Source of the DNA: Deltaproteobacteria bacterium
GTDB lineage: Bacteria; Desulfobacterota; Desulfobacteria; Desulfobacterales; ETH-SRB1
NCBI GenBank assembly: GCA_030272815.1
Contig: JAJSZT010000041.1
Coordinates: forward strand, 1-33,197
Reading direction: 5' to 3'
Length of the DNA stretch: 33,197 bases
In this document: positions 24,360-33,197 of the stretch, piece by piece
How positions within the stretch are numbered: position 1 is the stretch's first letter
How the letters are laid out: each line of letters begins with the position of its first letter
Notes under the pieces: model-generated
Seen by the model: the letters and a program-made list of their open reading frames with translations, nothing else
What the model was told of the DNA's origin: nothing
Databases searched by the model: none
Position numbers and translations under genes: made by a program

Positions 24360-24724
24360 ACAGACAGCAGAATTTTGGGAAAAAAAGTGAATCAATTGCA
24401 GCCAGGCATCTAAAAAAACATGGTTACAAAATCCTGGAACAGAACTACCGGACAAAACTGGGCGAAATTGATATTATTGCAAAAGATAAAAATACACTTG
24501 TCTTTGTTGAGGTTAAATCAAGAAGTTCAAATCGGTTCGGAAATCCAAAATGGGCTGTAACCCCTAAGAAACAAAGAAAGGTTTCAATGGTGGCTTTGTT
24601 GTATATTAAATCCACAAAACAGAGCAATGTAAAAGCAAGATTTGATGTGGTAGCTATCAGTTCTGCAAAGGACAAGCCCAGCATAGAAATAATAAAAAAT
24701 GCCTTTGAACTCGCCTATAAATGA
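24353..24724 (+). CDS. yraN: UPF0102 family (YraN) endonuclease-like protein
   Basis: A 123-residue protein with the Holliday-junction-resolvase-like fold of UPF0102. The core is GKKSESIAARHLKKHGYKILEQNYRT, GEIDIIAKD and VFVEVKSRSS. The Glu-Asp-Glu-x-Lys pattern matches PD-(D/E)XK nucleases. The biochemical role is not established for the family. It overlaps rnhB and rsmI, indicating translational coupling. Confidence 0.92.
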   Translation: MLNRQQNFGKKSESIAARHLKKHGYKILEQNYRTKLGEIDIIAKDKNTLVFVEVKSRSSNRFGNPKWAVTPKKQRKVSMVALLYIKSTKQSNVKARFDVVAISSAKDKPSIEIIKNAFELAYK

Positions 24725-25583
24725 TTCTGGGAAGAAAAATAAAGAGGGTAACCTTTACATAGTTGCAACCCCCATAGGGAACAGGGACGATATCACCATA
24801 AGGGCTCTGAATATACTTGAGCAGGCAGATATTATTGCAGCAGAAGATACAAGGCATACGGGCCGATTTCTATCGCATCACAAAATTAAAGGCAATCTTG
24901 TCTCCTATCATGAGCACAATGAAAAAAAACGAACACCAGGCCTCATTAAAAAGCTTAAACAAGGATTGTCTGTTGCCCTTGTATCAAATGCCGGCACACC
25001 TTCTGTGTCTGATCCAGGATATTGTTTAATAAAGTCGGCCATTGCAAACAATATCAAAGTAGTACCTATTCCAGGTGTATCTGCTGCCATTACTGCTCTA
25101 AGCGCAGCAGGCCTGCCAACCGATTCTTTTGTTTTTATCGGATTTCTCTCAAAAACAAAAAACAAGCGCTTCAAGCTGTTAAGGGAACTTGCCAACGAAC
25201 AAAGAACATTAATATTCTATGAATCTCCAAAACGTATTTTAAAACTTCTGGACGAAATTAAATTGATAATCGGTGACAGGTACGGCGTACTTTCCAGAGA
25301 GATGACAAAACTTCACGAAGAATTTATAAGGGGTTCCATGTCTGAAATTCTTCAAAACCTTAAAGCCAGGCCAGCTATTAAAGGCGAAATCACTCTTTTA
25401 GTAAAGGGGCTTAGTAAAGATAAAGATGTCCCATTGGAGGTCATAAGACAAGAAATAAAAAAAAATATAGACTTGACTGATAATAAACTCTCAAGTCTTG
25501 CAAAACAAATTGCAATAAAATATGGTCTTCCTAAAAGTAAAGTATATGAGGAGGCATTAAAAATAAAAGGGGAAAAAGGCTGA
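24699..25583 (+). CDS. rsmI: 16S rRNA (cytidine-2'-O)-methyltransferase RsmI
   Basis: RsmI methylates the ribose of C1402 in 16S rRNA. It is a tetrapyrrole-methylase-fold enzyme with LYIVATPIGNRDDITIRAL, AAEDTRHTGRFL, ALVSNAGTPSVSDPGY, IPGVSAAITALSAAGLPTDSF and FYESPKRI. A C-terminal helical extension ends in KGEKG. The start gives a 26-bp overlap with yraN; a later start would damage little of the fold. Length is 294. The stop codon lies inside the left arm of the repeat at 25578-25634. Confidence 0.95.
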   Translation: MPLNSPINDSGKKNKEGNLYIVATPIGNRDDITIRALNILEQADIIAAEDTRHTGRFLSHHKIKGNLVSYHEHNEKKRTPGLIKKLKQGLSVALVSNAGTPSVSDPGYCLIKSAIANNIKVVPIPGVSAAITALSAAGLPTDSFVFIGFLSKTKNKRFKLLRELANEQRTLIFYESPKRILKLLDEIKLIIGDRYGVLSREMTKLHEEFIRGSMSEILQNLKARPAIKGEITLLVKGLSKDKDVPLEVIRQEIKKNIDLTDNKLSSLAKQIAIKYGLPKSKVYEEALKIKGEKG

Positions 25584-25634
25584 GGGCTGAAGCTCCCCAA
25601 CCTTCCACCTTCAGCCTTCAGTCTATCCACCTAA
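25578..25634. repeat. CTTCAGCC-type fold-back repeat after rsmI
   Basis: GGCTGAGGGCTGAAG at the left pairs with CTTCAGCCTTCAGTC at the right, and the right end CAGTCTATCCACCTAA matches the repeat before ffh. It is shorter than that copy. Confidence 0.7.
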
Positions 25635-25654
25635 GTAATTACAAAGGAGTAATT

Positions 25655-27826
25655 TTGTCGAATCTTGATGCAATTTTCTCGCCGCAATCAGTAGCTGTTG
25701 TCGGTGCTTCAACTACGCCTGGGAAAGTAGGGCATGATATATTTGCCAACATTCTGAAAGGCGGGTACAGGGGTATACTATATCCGGTAAATCCAAATGC
25801 AAAGTCGGTTTTAAGCGTTAGGGCATATCCAAACATTTTAGACATTCGCGGCGATGTTGATCTTGCAATAATTATTCTTCCTCCCAGAGTTGCGCTCAAA
25901 GCCATTAAAGAAGCTATTAAAAAGGGCGTAAAAGGAGTTGTGATTGTTTCCGCAGGCTTTCGAGAAGTGGGAGGCGAGGGCCTTGAAATAGAAAATCAAA
26001 TCGTCGCTATTTGCAAAAAGGCCGGAGTACGCGTTGTCGGCCCCAACTGCCTTGGTGTGATTAACCCCCTTTCTTCTGTAAGCCTTAATGCAAGCTTTTC
26101 CAGGCGAATGCCAAAATCCGGGAATATCTCTTTTATTTCACAAAGCGGAGCATTATGCACCGCTGTCCTCGACTTTGCTGCAGACAGGGATTTTGGGTTC
26201 TCAAAGTTCATATCCATCGGCAACAAGGCAGATGTGGATGAACTTGACCTTCTGCGCTACATGCATGATGACAAAGATACAGAAGTCATTATGATCTATC
26301 TTGAAGAACTGAAAAAAGGCCTGGAGTTCGTCGAATCAGTTAAGGAAATAACCTCAGGCGACAGGCCAACGCCGATATTGGTAATAAAATCAGGGAGAAC
26401 AACTGCTGGTGCCCGGGCTGCAGCATCTCATACCGGCGCTCTGGCTGGATCGGAAGCAGTATATGACGCCATATTTAAACAGGCGGGAATAATACGCGTT
26501 GACTCAATTGATGAACTGTTTGATTATGCAATTGCCTTTGCCTATAAGAATAAAAGCGAGACGGGAAAATTCACCAGAAAGGTTCCAAACGGCAATCGCG
26601 TTGCCATAGTCACAAACGCAGGCGGACCAGGCATTGTGGCCACAGATATGACGGTTTCATCCGGACTGAAGCTTGCAAAATTCCACGAAGAAACAATTGA
26701 GGCTCTTGAAAGCCATCTTCCTTTAACGGCAAATCTTCATAATCCTGTAGATATTATCGGAGATGCTGCACAGGATCGTTATGAAAACGCACTTACATCT
26801 GTTATTAAAGATGAAGGGGTTGACGGTGCACTTGTAATACTTACTCCTCAATCCATGACAAATGCGTTAGGAACGGCCGAGGCCATTGTTCGCATAGACA
26901 GGCGTACACATAAACCGATCCTCTGCTGCTTCATGGGAATTTTCGACGTGTCTTCCGGAGTAAAATATCTTCAGGAACACGGCATACCGGTATTCAAATT
27001 TCCTGAAAATGCAGCAAAGGCATTTGGAGCTCTCTACAGATATTCCAAATGGTTGAACCGCCAACACCTTGCGCAGTTTAGTCTAAAACACAATAAAGAA
27101 CGTGCGGCCGAGATTATCAAAAATTCGCTCGCAGCAGGAAAAACCTATCTCAGTGAACTGGATGGACTAGAGTTGCTGAAATGCTATGGTTTTAACCTTC
27201 TTCCAGCTCAAATTGCAAAAAACGAAAATAAAGCAATCGAAATTGCAGAAAATTTGTCATTCCCTGTTGCAATGAAAATTATTTCCCCTCAGATTCAGCA
27301 TAAATCCGATGCGAACGGAGTTTTCTTACAGCTTGACAGCAAAGAAAAAGTTAAACAGGCTTTTCAAAAACTCATTGAAAGAGCGAAACAATTTAATCCA
27401 AACGCCGTTATTGAAGGCGTTATGGTTCAGAAAATGGCACAGCCGGGTGATGAAGTTATACTGGGCGTAAACCGTTACCCTGTTTTCGGGCCATTGCTAA
27501 TGGCAGGCCTTGGCGGGATATATGTTGAACTTTTTAAAGATGTTGTATTTCGTCTTGCTCCTATTGGAAGGAACGAAGCACGAAGAATGATTCGCAGCAT
27601 AAAGGGATATAATATCTTTAAAGGATTCAGGGGAAGACCTGAATCAGATATCAAAGCCATTGAAAAATCCGTTGTAAGCCTTTCAGATATGGTAATGAAT
27701 CATCCTGAGATTGCTGAGATGGATATAAATCCCCTTATGGTGCACGAAGCAGAAAAGGGAGCTACCGTAGCTGATTACAGGATAATACTAAAGGCATTGG
27801 ACAACAACTCTACAGGTCGGAGCTAA
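25655..27826 (+). CDS. Acetyl/acyl-CoA synthetase (ADP-forming), fused alpha-beta
   Basis: This type of enzyme interconverts acyl-CoA + ADP + phosphate with acid + CoA + ATP, giving substrate-level ATP in anaerobes. A CoA-binding domain (1-130; FSPQSVAVVGASTTPGKVG) is followed by a succinyl-CoA-ligase-like domain (150-460) with ASHTGALAGSE (about 257-267), whose His is the likely phosphohistidine. A C-terminal ATP-grasp domain (about 490-715; PVAMKIISPQIQHKSD, GVMVQKMAQPGDEVILG, EMDINPL) completes it. TTG is taken as start because AAAGGAG lies five bases before. No acetyltransferase (GNAT) domain is attached, unlike Pat-type regulators. Substrate (acetate, propionate, aryl or branched acids) is not clear. 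Confidence 0.9.
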   Translation: MSNLDAIFSPQSVAVVGASTTPGKVGHDIFANILKGGYRGILYPVNPNAKSVLSVRAYPNILDIRGDVDLAIIILPPRVALKAIKEAIKKGVKGVVIVSAGFREVGGEGLEIENQIVAICKKAGVRVVGPNCLGVINPLSSVSLNASFSRRMPKSGNISFISQSGALCTAVLDFAADRDFGFSKFISIGNKADVDELDLLRYMHDDKDTEVIMIYLEELKKGLEFVESVKEITSGDRPTPILVIKSGRTTAGARAAASHTGALAGSEAVYDAIFKQAGIIRVDSIDELFDYAIAFAYKNKSETGKFTRKVPNGNRVAIVTNAGGPGIVATDMTVSSGLKLAKFHEETIEALESHLPLTANLHNPVDIIGDAAQDRYENALTSVIKDEGVDGALVILTPQSMTNALGTAEAIVRIDRRTHKPILCCFMGIFDVSSGVKYLQEHGIPVFKFPENAAKAFGALYRYSKWLNRQHLAQFSLKHNKERAAEIIKNSLAAGKTYLSELDGLELLKCYGFNLLPAQIAKNENKAIEIAENLSFPVAMKIISPQIQHKSDANGVFLQLDSKEKVKQAFQKLIERAKQFNPNAVIEGVMVQKMAQPGDEVILGVNRYPVFGPLLMAGLGGIYVELFKDVVFRLAPIGRNEARRMIRSIKGYNIFKGFRGRPESDIKAIEKSVVSLSDMVMNHPEIAEMDINPLMVHEAEKGATVADYRIILKALDNNSTGRS

Positions 27827-27874
27827 CAGCTAAAATCGTAATAGTTCAGCCCTATGTGACAAAATTGCAATGGC

Positions 27875-28130
27875 TCACCGCAGAGACGCAAAGGGCGCAG
27901 AGAGAAGATAATTTTTCCTTTGCCGTTGAGAGGACGGCAAAAGAAAACTACTCAGCAGCTTTGCTGCATAACAATTTAACTTTAATGCACTATTATTCAT
28001 TGCTTTACCATTACGAGGTGCTACAGAATGTCCCCAAATGGCTGGTTCTTATTGTTTTCCGTCCTCTCAACGGAAAGCAATAAAAAAACAACCTTTGCGT
28101 CCTCTGCGTCTTGAGCGAAGCGGGCGGTGA
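27875..28130. repeat. GCAGAGACGCAAAGG-type fold-back element
   Basis: The left end TCACCGCAGAGACGCAAAGG and the right end (reverse complement TCACCG, a 13-nt insertion, then GACGCAGAGGACGCAAAGG) are inverted. Nested inside are TTGCCGTTGAGAGGACGGC and its inverted partner near 28058-28078. The 256-bp unit fills most of the 348-base gap before the phosphopantetheinyl transferase and has no coding signature. Confidence 0.75.
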
Positions 28131-28174
28131 ACTATTACCTAAAATCTAAACTAACCAACACAGGTTGAACAAAT

Positions 28175-28747
28175 TTGGAAACCATCTATCCGGTTATTCT
28201 TGCCGTTCCCGAAAAAAAGAAACAACTTACAGGTAAAGACAAAGTCTTAAGCTTAAGCAAACACGCCAGGCAGGCACTTGATATGTCTGCCGGTAAGAGC
28301 TCTATTCATTTAGGCGACCTTTTAAAGGATAAAAGCGGAGCCCCCCTGCCCTTTAACGGTAATTACTGGTCTCTAACACATAAACCCGATTATGTTGGCG
28401 GCGTAGTCGCATCAACCAGAATAGGAATTGACATAGAAAAGATAAGGCAGTGTTCTGAAGCTCTGTTCAGTAAAACCGCCGGTGAAAAGGAATGGAGCCT
28501 TGTTAATACTGATCCAATTAAACTTTTTTTCCGTTACTGGACATCAAAGGAATCTGTTCTCAAGGCTGCGGGCACAGGTCTCAAAGACCTTTCAAAATGC
28601 ATTATTACAAAGGTTGTAGATGAAGAAAACCTCTTCATCGACTACAGAGAAAAAGAATGGCTTGTAGAGCACTTCTATTTTGACGGTCACATAGCATCTG
28701 TCACTAAAAATTTTTTCAATATTAAATGGTCGCTTGTCACTGAATAA
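28175..28747 (+). CDS. 4'-phosphopantetheinyl transferase, Sfp type
   Basis: This enzyme moves the phosphopantetheine arm from CoA to a carrier-protein serine. Motifs are YWSLTHKPDYVGGVV, IGIDIEKI (the Asp-x-Glu that binds Mg2+, about residues 87-94) and FRYWTSKESVLKAAGTGL (WxxKEAxxK-type). At 190 residues it is slightly short for Sfp and nearer the AcpS-to-Sfp intermediate size. The start is TTG with a weak upstream site. No polyketide or peptide synthetase cluster is in the window, so it may serve fatty-acid carrier proteins. Confidence 0.88.
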   Translation: METIYPVILAVPEKKKQLTGKDKVLSLSKHARQALDMSAGKSSIHLGDLLKDKSGAPLPFNGNYWSLTHKPDYVGGVVASTRIGIDIEKIRQCSEALFSKTAGEKEWSLVNTDPIKLFFRYWTSKESVLKAAGTGLKDLSKCIITKVVDEENLFIDYREKEWLVEHFYFDGHIASVTKNFFNIKWSLVTE

Positions 28748-28775
28748 TAAATTCAAGTTTCGCAACCCCTAAAAA

Positions 28776-28886
28776 TCAAGAGGACTTTTCATAATATGTC
28801 CAATTAGTCAAGCCCGTCCCCACGTCCACTTGAACGTTCACATGACGCAGTGTTCCAGAGGCATCCAGGCGGGCTTTATGGTGCAT
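28776..28886 (-). pseudogene. N-terminal relic of a third RAYT
   Basis: From ATG at 28886 the minus strand reads MHHKARLDASGTLRHV, recognisably the RAYT N-terminus (MxRxARLDAPGxLHHV), then unrelated residues to TGA at 28776. Only about 16 codons are similar. I call it a relic with moderate confidence. Confidence 0.5.
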
Positions 28887-29544
28887 CTTTCGACCATCTC
28901 TTAATTTCCTCATGCCCCCCATCCCTCCTCATGTTTGTCCACTACGTCTCACTCCCACCCTAAATTTGTTCAGCCAAAACGCTTACACCATACAGATTAA
29001 CACAAACCTAATTTAATTGTTTATTTCCTTTGGAATATAGGATTAATCACCAATCATTTATTTAGCGAAGCTTTTTAATATTTGTTCCTCTGCTATCTGT
29101 CATTGTGTGAAAACATTTAAAGCGATGATGAATAAAGATAAAAAAGATAATAACCAAGTCTGTAAAAATTCATTCTCAATTCAAGCGTTGATACAAATTT
29201 CCATATACTCTGCAAATAACTTAAGAACGCAAAGAAATAATCTAGCTCCGGCAGCCCTTCTTTGCGTCCTTTACATTTTTTCTGTTAGATTTTAATCAAT
29301 AGTACCTCAGATCTCAGATCATAAGTTACCGTTCTGGTGGCGTCCTTCATTTGCCAATTTACACTTTTTAGAGGTGATTCCAGCTTTGGCCCAAAATAAA
29401 GTAAGTTAGAGTTTAAAGTGCCTAAAGTTAAGGAATTCGCTTGCCAGCGCTAACTGATTTTATTAATCGGTTTAAAACATCACCTCATGCTGGTGGAACC
29501 ACAAAAAGGTTTTACCGTTTAAAAAAGTGCCAACTACTATTGAC
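28887..29544. other. Non-coding stretch
   Basis: About 650 bases without a convincing gene. A perfect 10-bp inverted repeat ACGCAAAGAA / TTCTTTGCGT (29227-29236 and 29258-29267) is similar in sequence to the element at 27875-28130. Nothing else is recognised. Confidence 0.6.
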
Positions 29545-31755
29545 CTATTTTGGAAGATGCCGCGTGGTTCCTATATTGATTAACTGAGTAATCGGAGAAG
29601 TACTCAAATCATATATAAAGACTCTATTAAAAGTAATCGGAACAGGCGTCATGTTATCGTTACAATTGTATACACATTCCACGAGTTCAAGCCTGTCACT
29701 TTTCACACGAAGTAGATAGAACGCTGCGTCCCCCCTGTCATTATAATTTTGATCTAGCCCAAAGACAGGGCTACCGTTGTAAGTATAGTCCTTAAACATG
29801 TGATCGTGGCCGTGGAAACGAATAACTTTTTTTCCTGATAGAACCCTTTCCAAATTATCTCTCTCACGATCGCTCCAGTAAGAGCAGTCACCTTCTTTAG
29901 GCCAATTATAATGTTGAAACAGAAGGACCGGGTTCTTAGTAGCAGGATGAGGAGGCAGCAGCAGGTTAGCGACTAACCACGACAGGCTGTTATCGTCATA
30001 AGTGTGTTTGCACTCCTCGGGATCAAACTTGCCAAAATCATCCCCGCGATCTTCATTGACATTGTCCCCTCCGAAACGATTGCATTGAATAAAACGTACT
30101 TTTTTTTCGTACCATGAATAACTCAAGCTCTTTTCATCAAAGCTTTCGGCCCGCAAAGGGGCATCATTCTTGATGTTGAGATCTTTCAGCATATCTATCA
30201 TGGCCCCTCCATTTCCCGCAAAGTCATGGTTCCCGAGCCCGATGTACCCATAGAGCTGAATTGCAGACCCACGATTTTTTTTGAAGTTATAATATTTCTC
30301 GAATTTATTTCTTTTATCTGACGCCGACCAATTAACCAAATCTCCCAAAAATACCATTGCCTGAGGCCTGACAGGCTTTCCTTCCATCTCAAGGGTGGTG
30401 TCAGTTCCCTGGACTTGTGAGGGCCAGTTCAATCGATCCAGGCTGTCGATTGCATCCACGATTCTTTGAAACGCAACATCAATACTTACATACCCGCCAC
30501 AGTTAACACAAGCGATTTGAGGATCTGCGATCAGAATATAGGTTACAGCATCAGGGTCCTCCCACTTTTCAATAATGATAGAGGTCGTCATGTCATTTAT
30601 AAAATCACCGACGTATTCAACGTCCTTATAGAACGATTTCTGTTTTTTAGCAAAATTATCATCTTCATAAATCGTTACTTTCAGACCTCTGCTGACACGG
30701 ATTGAAGAAATTTTATCGTTCCCGACATACGTATAATCTTTCTTGTTCAGACTCGATCTGTTGTAACGCCCCGCGTTTAACCTTCTGGAGTTACCCCCAT
30801 AATTTTTGTCTTCATAAAATGTTACCTCCGAACTATCCACATGTTTCACATATTCTTCAACAACTATCGATGATATCTTATCGTTCCAATCATCCCCTAC
30901 GTCTATAGTACTCAATTTGTAGGTCTTACAATCCCCGGTGAAACCCTCATCTTTAAATACTGTGACTTTCAAACCGGAAGGCACCTTTATGGATGAAATT
31001 GTATCATTGCCGATATGGTTTTCGCTCAAACGATCTTTGTCATATCGTCCTATACTATAGGCGGCGTTAGTCCCTTTATAGCTCGCGTCCTTATAAAAAG
31101 TAGCCGACAGATCGGGAGAAGGAATTTTTTCAATAATAATCGATGAAATCTCATCATTCCACCCGTTTGATAATGCAGAAACCTTTTTTTTGCCATCGAA
31201 GGACTTGCAATTTCCAGTAAAATTGCTATTTTTATATAAAGTAACTCTCAATTCGGCGGGAATTTTAAAGGACGATATTTTATCATTTCCCAACCTGTCA
31301 TTTATAACATCCTGATTATGAAGACCAACCCCTAGGGCGATCATCCTCCCCCCATATTCTGGATGTTCATAAAACGTTGGCGCCGCATCGTCCCGGTCAA
31401 TAATATTTTCAATGACAATACTGGATGTCTTGTCATTGATCAAATCTCCGACATAACTAACTGATTCGTAGAATGTCACTGCTTCTCCACCGAATTTTTT
31501 TTTCTCATACAAAGTTACACGAAGGTTCTTATCGTTGATTTTCAGAGAAGATATCGCGTCGTTTACATCTGAAGTTGATTCTTTTTTATCATCTAAATCG
31601 GCCATGTCGTAAATACCGGGGCCGAGGTTTAGCAGTTTATCATCATAGTTTAAGTTCTTATAGAATATGACCTTTCCGGCCAATGCAAACCCATGAACAA
31701 AAATAAAAATAACAGTAAGTGTAATAGACAGTTTAAACTTAAATGTTGAGTTCAT
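29545..31755 (-). CDS. Secreted metallophosphoesterase with four beta/gamma-crystallin domains
   Basis: The 736-residue protein has a signal peptide (1-26, ending GFALA). Residues 28-398 are four beta/gamma-crystallin domains made of eight Greek-key motifs. Each closes with a calcium-type N/D-N/D-x-x-S-S signature: NDAISS 65-70, NDKTSS 107-112, NDKISS 157-162, NDEISS 200-205, NDTISS 250-255, NDKISS 291-296, NDKISS 346-351 and the weaker NDMTTS 387-392. A calcineurin-like metallophosphoesterase follows, with ADPQ 410-413, GDLVNW 471-476, GNHDF 508-512, QHYNW 614-618 and HGHDHM 648-653. These are the metal ligands of the family. Calcium would stabilise the outer domains; substrate is unknown. 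The gene stands alone between non-coding stretches. Confidence 0.88.
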   Translation of the reverse strand: MNSTFKFKLSITLTVIFIFVHGFALAGKVIFYKNLNYDDKLLNLGPGIYDMADLDDKKESTSDVNDAISSLKINDKNLRVTLYEKKKFGGEAVTFYESVSYVGDLINDKTSSIVIENIIDRDDAAPTFYEHPEYGGRMIALGVGLHNQDVINDRLGNDKISSFKIPAELRVTLYKNSNFTGNCKSFDGKKKVSALSNGWNDEISSIIIEKIPSPDLSATFYKDASYKGTNAAYSIGRYDKDRLSENHIGNDTISSIKVPSGLKVTVFKDEGFTGDCKTYKLSTIDVGDDWNDKISSIVVEEYVKHVDSSEVTFYEDKNYGGNSRRLNAGRYNRSSLNKKDYTYVGNDKISSIRVSRGLKVTIYEDDNFAKKQKSFYKDVEYVGDFINDMTTSIIIEKWEDPDAVTYILIADPQIACVNCGGYVSIDVAFQRIVDAIDSLDRLNWPSQVQGTDTTLEMEGKPVRPQAMVFLGDLVNWSASDKRNKFEKYYNFKKNRGSAIQLYGYIGLGNHDFAGNGGAMIDMLKDLNIKNDAPLRAESFDEKSLSYSWYEKKVRFIQCNRFGGDNVNEDRGDDFGKFDPEECKHTYDDNSLSWLVANLLLPPHPATKNPVLLFQHYNWPKEGDCSYWSDRERDNLERVLSGKKVIRFHGHDHMFKDYTYNGSPVFGLDQNYNDRGDAAFYLLRVKSDRLELVECVYNCNDNMTPVPITFNRVFIYDLSTSPITQLINIGTTRHLPK

Positions 31756-32134
31756 TTAAAATTCCTTTCCAGGCACATTGTACCAGTTTGATTAAATTTA
31801 GTGGAAACCTACTTTACTTAACCAATCGCTATAGATATTGGTTACCCACGATAATCTTTTTTCGCTGATCCGGGTCGCGATCTTCACTTGCCTCCAGCAA
31901 CTTTCAGTGGCCCTCTTCTTTCACTAGTGATTCCGAAGGGCAATGCATTTAAAAATAACAGGTGAACGTTCGGCACCTGATTTGTGCCTCGCCTCATGAC
32001 ATCTTCATTCTTGGCAGCTAGTAACAGGGCCCAAGGTTGAAAAACTCGATCCGTGTTTCTATCTTCGATTTCTTTCTTGGTTCCTCCTTTCTGTTGAGAA
32101 CAAGGGATAATCCTGGATTTCAGAGCAACACACC
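31756..32134. other. Non-coding stretch
   Basis: No gene is supported. A minus-strand frame of 87 codons crosses it but has no recognisable domain or ribosome-binding site. It lies just upstream of the crystallin gene and may hold its promoter; no clear -35/-10 pair was found. Confidence 0.5.
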
Positions 32135-32157
32135 GAGTTATTGTCAAATGCTGTGTA
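32135..32157. repeat. Probable terminal end of the IS256-type element
   Basis: GAGTTATTGTCAAATGCTGTG lies 6-28 bases beyond the transposase stop codon, where IS256-family right ends are found, and the ACAGCATTTGACAATAACTC-type word resembles such ends. The partner end is not in the window. Confidence 0.4.
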
Positions 32158-32162
32158 TGATT

Positions 32163-32480
32163 TTAGGTGGCGTCCTGATGTTCTTCTTTTCCGATTACAA
32201 ATTTAATTCCTTCAATTACCTCTGCCAGCCTTTCTGAATGATGGAGGTGTTGCCATCTTTTTTGAGCAGATTGGCAAAGTTTAAATGCCATAGTTACAAC
32301 AGTCGTTGCAGAAAAACAGCTTCTCACTTTTGCTGTACGCAGCCTGACCGATGAAAATCTAGATTCAATCGGATTGGTTGTTCGGATATGCCTCCAGTGC
32401 TCTGCCGGGAAATCATAAAAGGTTAACAGTGCATCACGGTCTTTTTTAAGACACTTGGCGGCTTTGGGATATTTTGCTTC
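32163..32480 (-). pseudogene. 3' remnant of an IS256-family transposase
   Basis: About 105 residues of the C-terminal part are intact: KYPKAAKCLKKDRDALLTFY, DFPAEHWRHIRTTNPIESRF, VRLRTAKVRSCFS, MAFKLCQSAQKRW and ERLAEVIEGIKF. These are characteristic of the IS256 mutator-type DDE enzymes. The frame is open further to 32639, but those 53 residues do not resemble a transposase, so a junction lies near 32480. The DDE core is missing and the copy cannot be active. Confidence 0.85.
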
Positions 32481-32639
32481 ATGAAAAAATGGGGTCACCC
32501 ACCCATTAAAGGGCCTGTCAAGAGAAAAAACACCTCTCCCTACAAAAAAATACATCTTTTTTTCGCTTGTCCTCTTACTTTCGCACCAGCACAGCCTCGC
32601 TTTATTGTCACCTTTTTTCGCTCCCGTTATTTCTTTCAT

Positions 32640-33197
32640 ATAGGTTCGTGATCAGCATTTTACTGATCCACACCAGTCACCCATCCGGATCAAGACAATT
32701 GTGCTTTAAGCGCAATGCTTAACGCACGGCCCCTGGTCCATTCGGACCCCAGAAAATCTTCGGTGCCATACCGTGTTCAATTGGATGTTTTACAAATCTT
32801 GTGGTTATTAGCCAACCCCTTACAGACTCACGGCATAGGCGAATCAGGTTCTAAATAACGATTGCTGTCTGTGTAAAGGGTGCAGTAGTTGCCAATCAAG
32901 TCTTTTGATTTTCAACCAATCCCACCCATTAAACTTACATTTCGCTCTTTGAAAAAATAATATTCGTAATATTTTTACAAAATGATTGTCGGTTCAATCA
33001 GGTACCTAAATTGCCACCACTTCCCCTGAAGATTTCTATACGTTGAATCGGGAACTTCTAATAACTTAAATGTTGCGCCAAATAATTTTGATTTGCCTTA
33101 AAGCCTTATAGGCTAACGATATTAAGAGATAAATCGACTATAAGAACCTCAAAATAGTGAGTTTGAATAAATAACACCAAGTAACTATCTGTAACTA
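32640..33197. other. Non-coding end of the window
   Basis: I see no gene, RNA or clear repeat in these 558 bases. The sequence is AT-rich toward its end. Confidence 0.5.

Noticed and set aside
27856..28083. 75-codon plus-strand frame
   Set aside because: It lies within the fold-back element at 27875-28130 and is translated repeat.
29107..29295. 62-codon plus-strand frame
   Set aside because: No ribosome-binding site, no recognisable domain, and it crosses the ACGCAAAGAA hairpin.
31884..32147. 87-codon minus-strand frame near the IS256 remnant
   Set aside because: No known domain or start signal; it also overlaps the probable IS end.
32481..32639. N-terminal part of the open frame containing the IS256 remnant
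   Set aside because: These residues do not resemble any part of a transposase; the frame is open by chance across a junction.

Overview
The window looks like part of a chromosome from a Gram-negative, anaerobic deltaproteobacterium-type organism (Desulfobacterota, most likely a relative of the sulfate-reducing Desulfobacterales). The reasons are moderate-to-low GC, dense multihaem c-type cytochromes, an LptD outer-membrane protein, heptose synthesis (HldE), an ADP-forming acetyl-CoA synthetase, and a high load of short fold-back repeats. The taxonomic call is inference; no 16S gene is present.

Region 1 (1-3880) is an electron-transfer locus. A 7-site c-type cytochrome with the layout of extracellular OmcS/OmcE-type filament cytochromes (692-1771) is preceded by two tandem, near-perfect sigma-54 promoters and two perfect upstream palindromes. 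It faces a two-gene operon of paralogous dodecahaem-type cytochromes, one secreted and one lipoprotein (3734-2005). Together they could carry electrons out of the cell, which is inference from architecture.

Region 2 (3880-10010) is housekeeping. purM and lptD run leftward. hom, thrH and ybgC run rightward, pairing homoserine dehydrogenase with a ThrH-type homoserine phosphotransferase/phosphoserine phosphatase.

Region 3 (10011-13222) is accessory: REP and MITE-like elements, a large secreted LamG/SGNH-esterase protein, and a decayed REP-associated transposase (RAYT).

Region 4 (13223-19259) holds hldE, a YggU-family gene, initiator tRNA-fMet with a good promoter and terminator, a RAYT unit bounded by outward-facing REP sequences that cut into a helicase-like gene, nth, a PP-loop/NFACT-R-like fusion, and rlmN.

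Region 5 (19478-28747) is a long rightward translation operon: ffh, rpsP, khpA, rimM, trmD, a SPOUT methyltransferase, rplS, rnhB, yraN, rsmI. An acetyl-CoA synthetase (ADP-forming) and a phosphopantetheinyl transferase follow. Several fold-back elements sit exactly at gene boundaries inside it.

Region 6 (28748-33197) is sparse: a RAYT relic, a secreted calcium-type beta/gamma-crystallin metallophosphoesterase, and the 3' remnant of an IS256-family transposase. No CRISPR array, rRNA, prophage or known defence system was seen.
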